This document shows, one piece after another, positions 44,076 to 48,086 of a stretch of 48,086 nt of DNA. Positions within the stretch are counted from its first letter, which is position 1; each line of letters begins with the position of its first letter. The position numbers and the translations under genes are program-made. Origin of the DNA: Candidatus Nomurabacteria bacterium (GTDB taxonomy: Bacteria; Patescibacteriota; Minisyncoccia; Phycocordibacterales; UBA9973); the NCBI GenBank assembly GCA_016186435.1, contig JACPLQ010000004.1, forward strand, positions 1 to 48,086, read 5' to 3'. The notes beneath the pieces are model-generated. The model made no database searches. It saw only the letters and a list, made by a program, of their open reading frames with translations, and was not told the DNA's origin.

Positions 44076-46283
44076 TTATATAGTTACTTCAATTACCTTT
44101 GTCGTGTCATTCCCGAAAATATCCACGACCTTTACGGCTATTTTGTGTTTGCCTTTCGTTGCCATCTTTGGAGAAGTAACAAGGTCAAGATTTCTGTTCT
44201 TTTTCGTGCGGAAACTTTGCCATTCGTTGTCAAAGATATAATCACCGGTCCACACTTCTTTTTCTTCGCCATCCTCCATTATTTTGATGATTTCTTTTCT
44301 GCTAGAAAAGTCAAAATCTACCGCCCAATAATCAATCCAGTCGCTCCATTTTTTAGTCAAAATTTCCTTTGAGATTTCTTCCGTTTTTTTATCTTTTGAA
44401 ATTTTTACAACTTGACCATCTTCTACCACTACCTTAGATGCGCCTGGGCGTAATGCCTCGGCTATCTCACCAGAATCATCCTGATTATAAAAGACAGAAA
44501 AATCAGTAAGCTCTATTGATATTTCTTTATCATTTCCTCGTCCTTTTACAATCGGCTTTGCTTCAATAAATGCGACATCGTAAAACTTTACTTGTCCTTT
44601 TTCCACTGCTTTTTTATCAAAAACCTCTCGCGGAATTATTCTAAAAGCAATATCAATGCCCTGATCTTTGTATTGTGAAAAATCTAGTCCCATTTCATAA
44701 TCAAACCCAAGCACATCAATTTTAGTGATTCCTTTTTCTTTGCATTCTTTTACAATGTCCCGCACCAGTTTTGAGGAAACGGGAGTATTGATAGGTCCCA
44801 CCGCTACGAGGCGATCTCTTTTCTTACCAATAACATTTACAAAAGATTCCACCGGCTCTGCTTTGTAGGCAGAAAGAATGAGCTTTACAAATTCTTTTTC
44901 TTTTCTTTCAGCTTGTTTTGATTTTTCTTCTGCTCGTAAATCATTATTCGTAGCTAGGAAATTTTCTCTTTCATATCTTCCAACATTCAAAATCTCAAAG
45001 GCTCTGAAATTCTTGTTTTCTTTCTTCATTTCTCTTTGTGTCCCTATCATTCTTTTTCTTGCAGTATGAACAGAAAATTTACCTAAGTCAGATGCAATCC
45101 ACCTTCTATTTAATTTCTCAGCAACAACTGCTGTGGTGCCAGATCCCACAAAAAAATCAGCAACGAGATCACCTTCATCTGAAGAAGCTTTAATAATTCT
45201 TTCAAGAAGTTCCTCGGGCTTTTGTGTTGGATAATCTGCTCTTTCTTGGGCTTGTGAAGAAATAGCCATGAAGTCCGCCCATAGATTTTGAACTTGCTTA
45301 CCCTCAATATTTTCAGAAAACTGTTTATATCGTGGTGTTCCATTTGAAGTAAAGAAAATAATGTTATTTTTAATTGCTTCGTTTATTCTTTCTTGGGACC
45401 ATCTCCAATGAGTTCCTGGTGGTGGGCTAATAAGTCCCTTTTCTCCAAAAATTCTAGGTTCCCCTTGTCCGGCTGCGTTCATAGATACAGATTTATATCT
45501 TTTTCCAGTTAGATTATCGATATTTGAATATTCTTCCTCTGTTTGCTCATCTGTTCTAGGTAAAAAAATCTTATTGTAAATATATTCTTCACTCTTTGAA
45601 TACAGGAAAATAGTATCAGTGATTATTCCAAATTTGTTTCCATCATTATGACTATAAGAACGACGCCATGTTATTTCATTTATAAAATTATCCTTACCAA
45701 ATATTTCGTCTAATACTAGCCTCAGATAGCTATTAACTCTATAATCACAGTGCACATAAATACTTCCATCTTCTGCAAGTAAGTCGTGCATGAGTTTCAA
45801 TCTTTCATACATCATCGCGATAAAACTATCTGCGCCCTTTCCCCAAGTGTCACGAAAAGCAATTTCCTCTATTGAAAAATCAGCACCGACATCAAACGGC
45901 GGGTCGATGTAAATCAATTTCAAACCACCTTGGGCTTCTATTTCTTTGCGAAGCGGTCCATTATTGAGAGAAGAAAGAATAAGTTTATTGTCTCCCCAAA
46001 TCAATTTATTCGTCCATCCGGTTATTTGTCGTCCTGTTGTATCAAAAAGAGAATTTTGATTGCCAAATTTTGCATCGCCCTTATCGTCATGTCTGGGCTC
46101 GTCTATTTGCTCAATAACTTGGAAAGGCAAGACAACATTCGTTACTTCATTTGTCTTTCCATTCCAAAGAAGCTCAACTTCTCTGTCATCATCAAAAAGC
46201 AAGAAACGATACTTTTCCGGAAGCGGTTTCCCCGCTTCCAAATATTTCACTACATCTCTTTTTTCATTATCGGTTAATTTCAT
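44076..46283 (-). CDS. mod: Type III restriction-modification DNA methyltransferase, Mod subunit
   Basis: 735 aa; LIYIDPPFDVGADFS, MMYERLKLMHDLLAEDGSIYVHCDYRV, VADFFVGSGTTAVVAEKLNRRWIASDLGKFSVHTARKRM. Confidence 0.93.
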   Translation of the reverse strand: MKLTDNEKRDVVKYLEAGKPLPEKYRFLLFDDDREVELLWNGKTNEVTNVVLPFQVIEQIDEPRHDDKGDAKFGNQNSLFDTTGRQITGWTNKLIWGDNKLILSSLNNGPLRKEIEAQGGLKLIYIDPPFDVGADFSIEEIAFRDTWGKGADSFIAMMYERLKLMHDLLAEDGSIYVHCDYRVNSYLRLVLDEIFGKDNFINEITWRRSYSHNDGNKFGIITDTIFLYSKSEEYIYNKIFLPRTDEQTEEEYSNIDNLTGKRYKSVSMNAAGQGEPRIFGEKGLISPPPGTHWRWSQERINEAIKNNIIFFTSNGTPRYKQFSENIEGKQVQNLWADFMAISSQAQERADYPTQKPEELLERIIKASSDEGDLVADFFVGSGTTAVVAEKLNRRWIASDLGKFSVHTARKRMIGTQREMKKENKNFRAFEILNVGRYERENFLATNNDLRAEEKSKQAERKEKEFVKLILSAYKAEPVESFVNVIGKKRDRLVAVGPINTPVSSKLVRDIVKECKEKGITKIDVLGFDYEMGLDFSQYKDQGIDIAFRIIPREVFDKKAVEKGQVKFYDVAFIEAKPIVKGRGNDKEISIELTDFSVFYNQDDSGEIAEALRPGASKVVVEDGQVVKISKDKKTEEISKEILTKKWSDWIDYWAVDFDFSSRKEIIKIMEDGEEKEVWTGDYIFDNEWQSFRTKKNRNLDLVTSPKMATKGKHKIAVKVVDIFGNDTTKVIEVTI

Positions 46284-46304
46284 AAGATTTATTTTGTGAT
46301 CACC

Positions 46305-47465
46305 CTATCTCTTAAAGAGGTCCAGATATTCATGCAGGACAAAAATCCGGTTACGGGAAAAACCGGTTATTTCTTTGAGGATACCGACACGCTCCATCTC
46401 TCCAACAAGAGTGTTAGTTGCCGTATTTGAGGCATTAAGATATTTGGATGCATCAGAAACCTTAAAGGCCGGCATAGAGAACAACTGGAGCAAAAGTCTA
46501 TGAGCCAGTTTTGCCCGGCGGCCAAGCTCCATGATTTGTTTCTCGTAGCGAGCGCGCAGATCAATAATTTTCTCAAATGTATCCTTGCCTTTTTTAGCTG
46601 TCTCAATGACCGCCGAAAGAAAAAAGACAACCCATTGATCCAAGTCGTTGCGTTCGCGCACAAACGTAAGCGCGTCATAATACGCCCCTTTGTTTCTTTC
46701 AAAGAAATCCGAAAGGTAAAGAGTCGGTTTTCGCAGAATTCCAAGTTCAATAAGATGAAGTCCGATGAGCATACGGCCGATTCTTCCGTTGCCGTCATTG
46801 AACGGGTGAATTGTCTCAAATTGATAATGCGAAATAGCCATCTTAATCAGATGAGGCATATTCAATCCTTTGTTGTGCCAAAAAAACTCAAGGTCTTTTA
46901 AGGCTTCCGGCATATCTTCAGGATGAGGCGGAATGAAAGCGGCCGTCTGAATGCTCGTGCCACCAATCCAATTTTGTACGGTGCGAACTTCTCCCGGCTG
47001 TTTGTGTTCACCACGAACACCGGACAATAAAATCTTGTGGGCTTCCTGTAGAAGTCGCATTGAGATCGGGAGCTCATTCAACCGAGCAATGCTTGTGTTC
47101 ATTGCTTTGATATAATTTTGCACTTCAGTCCAATCGTCTCTTTTTTCCGGGGAGATTTCTTCTTCCGGCAGGACGGCTTCATCCATGCCGGTGCGAGTGC
47201 CTTCAATGCGACTTGATTTGACCGCTTCATTACGCACGTGCATTTGAATGAAAAAATCTACATCCGGTACAAGGATGGAGTAAGCGTTCAATTCCCCGAC
47301 AAGCCTGATCGCTTCTTCCAAGAGAACAGGAATTCTTTTGTCCTGCCATTCGTAAGGACGATTGACCGGGGACGGCAAAAAACTCTGGCATTCGTAGTCT
47401 TTGCCCCAGAAGTGCTTCTTGTGGGTTCCTGCTATGAACTGATTTTGCTGTGGTTTGTTTGCCAT
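46305..47465 (-). CDS. Fic-family protein with C-terminal winged helix
   Basis: [29 protein letters not shown] Fic motif; [21 protein letters not shown]-terminal inhibitory-helix-like region. Confidence 0.93.
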   Translation of the reverse strand: MANKPQQNQFIAGTHKKHFWGKDYECQSFLPSPVNRPYEWQDKRIPVLLEEAIRLVGELNAYSILVPDVDFFIQMHVRNEAVKSSRIEGTRTGMDEAVLPEEEISPEKRDDWTEVQNYIKAMNTSIARLNELPISMRLLQEAHKILLSGVRGEHKQPGEVRTVQNWIGGTSIQTAAFIPPHPEDMPEALKDLEFFWHNKGLNMPHLIKMAISHYQFETIHPFNDGNGRIGRMLIGLHLIELGILRKPTLYLSDFFERNKGAYYDALTFVRERNDLDQWVVFFLSAVIETAKKGKDTFEKIIDLRARYEKQIMELGRRAKLAHRLLLQLFSMPAFKVSDASKYLNASNTATNTLVGEMERVGILKEITGFSRNRIFVLHEYLDLFKR

Positions 47466-47477
47466 AGTTTTACTTGT

Positions 47478-47513
47478 TTACCCCGTTAGATAACCTCGTA
47501 TCTAACGGGGTAA
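47478..47513. promoter_or_regulatory. Perfect palindrome immediately upstream of the Fic start codon
   Basis: TTACCCCGTTAGATA-acctcg-TATCTAACGGGGTAA, 15-bp arms, 12 bp from the ATG. Confidence 0.5.
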
Positions 47514-47615
47514 ATCTAAGTTGAAATATGTATTCCCATGTTACCAGATATCAACAAAAAGTGCAATAAGAGTATGTGTATTACGACTTGACACAAAAAG
47601 GCGATGTAATAAGGC

Positions 47616-48020
47616 CTAAAAACTTGAGGCAAAGCCGTCCACGAAGCGGACGGCGACCCTTTCTTCATTTTCCGCCGATGTTTCTTTGGGTGGTGCTTGT
47701 TGGAAAAAGTCAGAACCCATTTTGCGGAAAACCCCCACTAAGGAAGCCAGCCCGCCGCCGCTCGCTACCACTCGCCACCCAGCAAAAAAGTTTTCTCTGC
47801 ATTTCTGATTTTGCGCGCGACCGATTTTTTCTTCTAAAAGGAAAAGAAAACTTTTTTGCTGGGTTCTGCTCTGAACGAGCAGGGCGGCGGGCTTGGCCTC
47901 TATTTTTTGCAAGAACACGGCGGAATTCCCCCCACACCCCCCTTCCGCCGTGTTCTTGCGGGGACGGACGGAATTTTTGGCGACGACTAAATTCTTTTCC
48001 TTGCCCCACCACCCGTGCGC
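47616..48020. repeat. ~400-bp palindrome-dense non-coding element
   Basis: Stems: 18 bp (47778-47795/47846-47863), 11 bp (47749-47759/47883-47893), 17 bp (47909-47925/47943-47959), GCCGTCC/GGACGGC near the left end. Confidence 0.65.
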
Positions 48021-48086
48021 GGAAAAGGTTAAGGAACTCCCTATGAGATTTACTAATTGGTTATTTTTTGATACCATAGTAATATA

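Noticed and set aside
222-48070. 11-nt inverted match AACCAATTAGT (near 218) and ACTAATTGGTT (near 48051) at the two window ends as a giant composite element
   Set aside because: Too short and AT-rich to distinguish from chance; no further supporting similarity seen.
47576-48077. ORFs of 156 aa (+), 153 aa (-) and 100 aa (-)
   Set aside because: Mutually overlapping in a palindrome-dense region with low-complexity composition; treated as non-coding repeat.
1-48086. CRISPR array
   Set aside because: No regularly spaced direct repeats of 25-40 bp and no cas genes seen; repeats here are dispersed palindromes.

Overview
AT-rich bacterial chromosome segment. Gene content and style (split transketolase, GH130-like proteins, tiny GIY-YIG protein, many palindromic repeats) suggest a Patescibacteria/CPR (Parcubacteria-type) genome; this is inference, no database was searched. 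Main content: a non-oxidative pentose-phosphate cluster (transketolase C and N halves, rpe, IMPase, rpiB) interrupted by a RAYT transposase; dapF; gap; dnaE; pth; lepB-hisS-def-fmt; a GH130-like/mannose-metabolism cluster; an IS481-like insertion; MltG, CAP-domain and acylphosphatase genes; a Cys-rich secreted repeat protein; tRNA-Asn; MFS, PLD and TspO genes; and a type III restriction-modification (mod/res) + Fic island. Best hits from the hunt: (1) a canonical type III hammerhead ribozyme on the minus strand (~11558-11612) at the 3' end of an apparently undescribed, highly structured ~300-nt ncRNA with its own near-consensus sigma70 promoter, between dnaE and a DUF559 gene. Its predicted cleavage site falls in the U-tract of a terminator-like hairpin. 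(2) Several palindromic repeat families, with copies apparently inserted in frame inside protein genes (dapF, def, fmt, GH130-like, tspO), resembling Rickettsia palindromic elements. A RAYT and a DUF559 gene, each flanked by inverted palindromic repeats, are candidate mobilisers. (3) The 5' end of the type III res gene is present three times between mod and res, each remnant next to an accessory gene, suggesting repeated insertion with restoration of the res start. All calls are from reading the sequence; no folding, alignment or search could be run.
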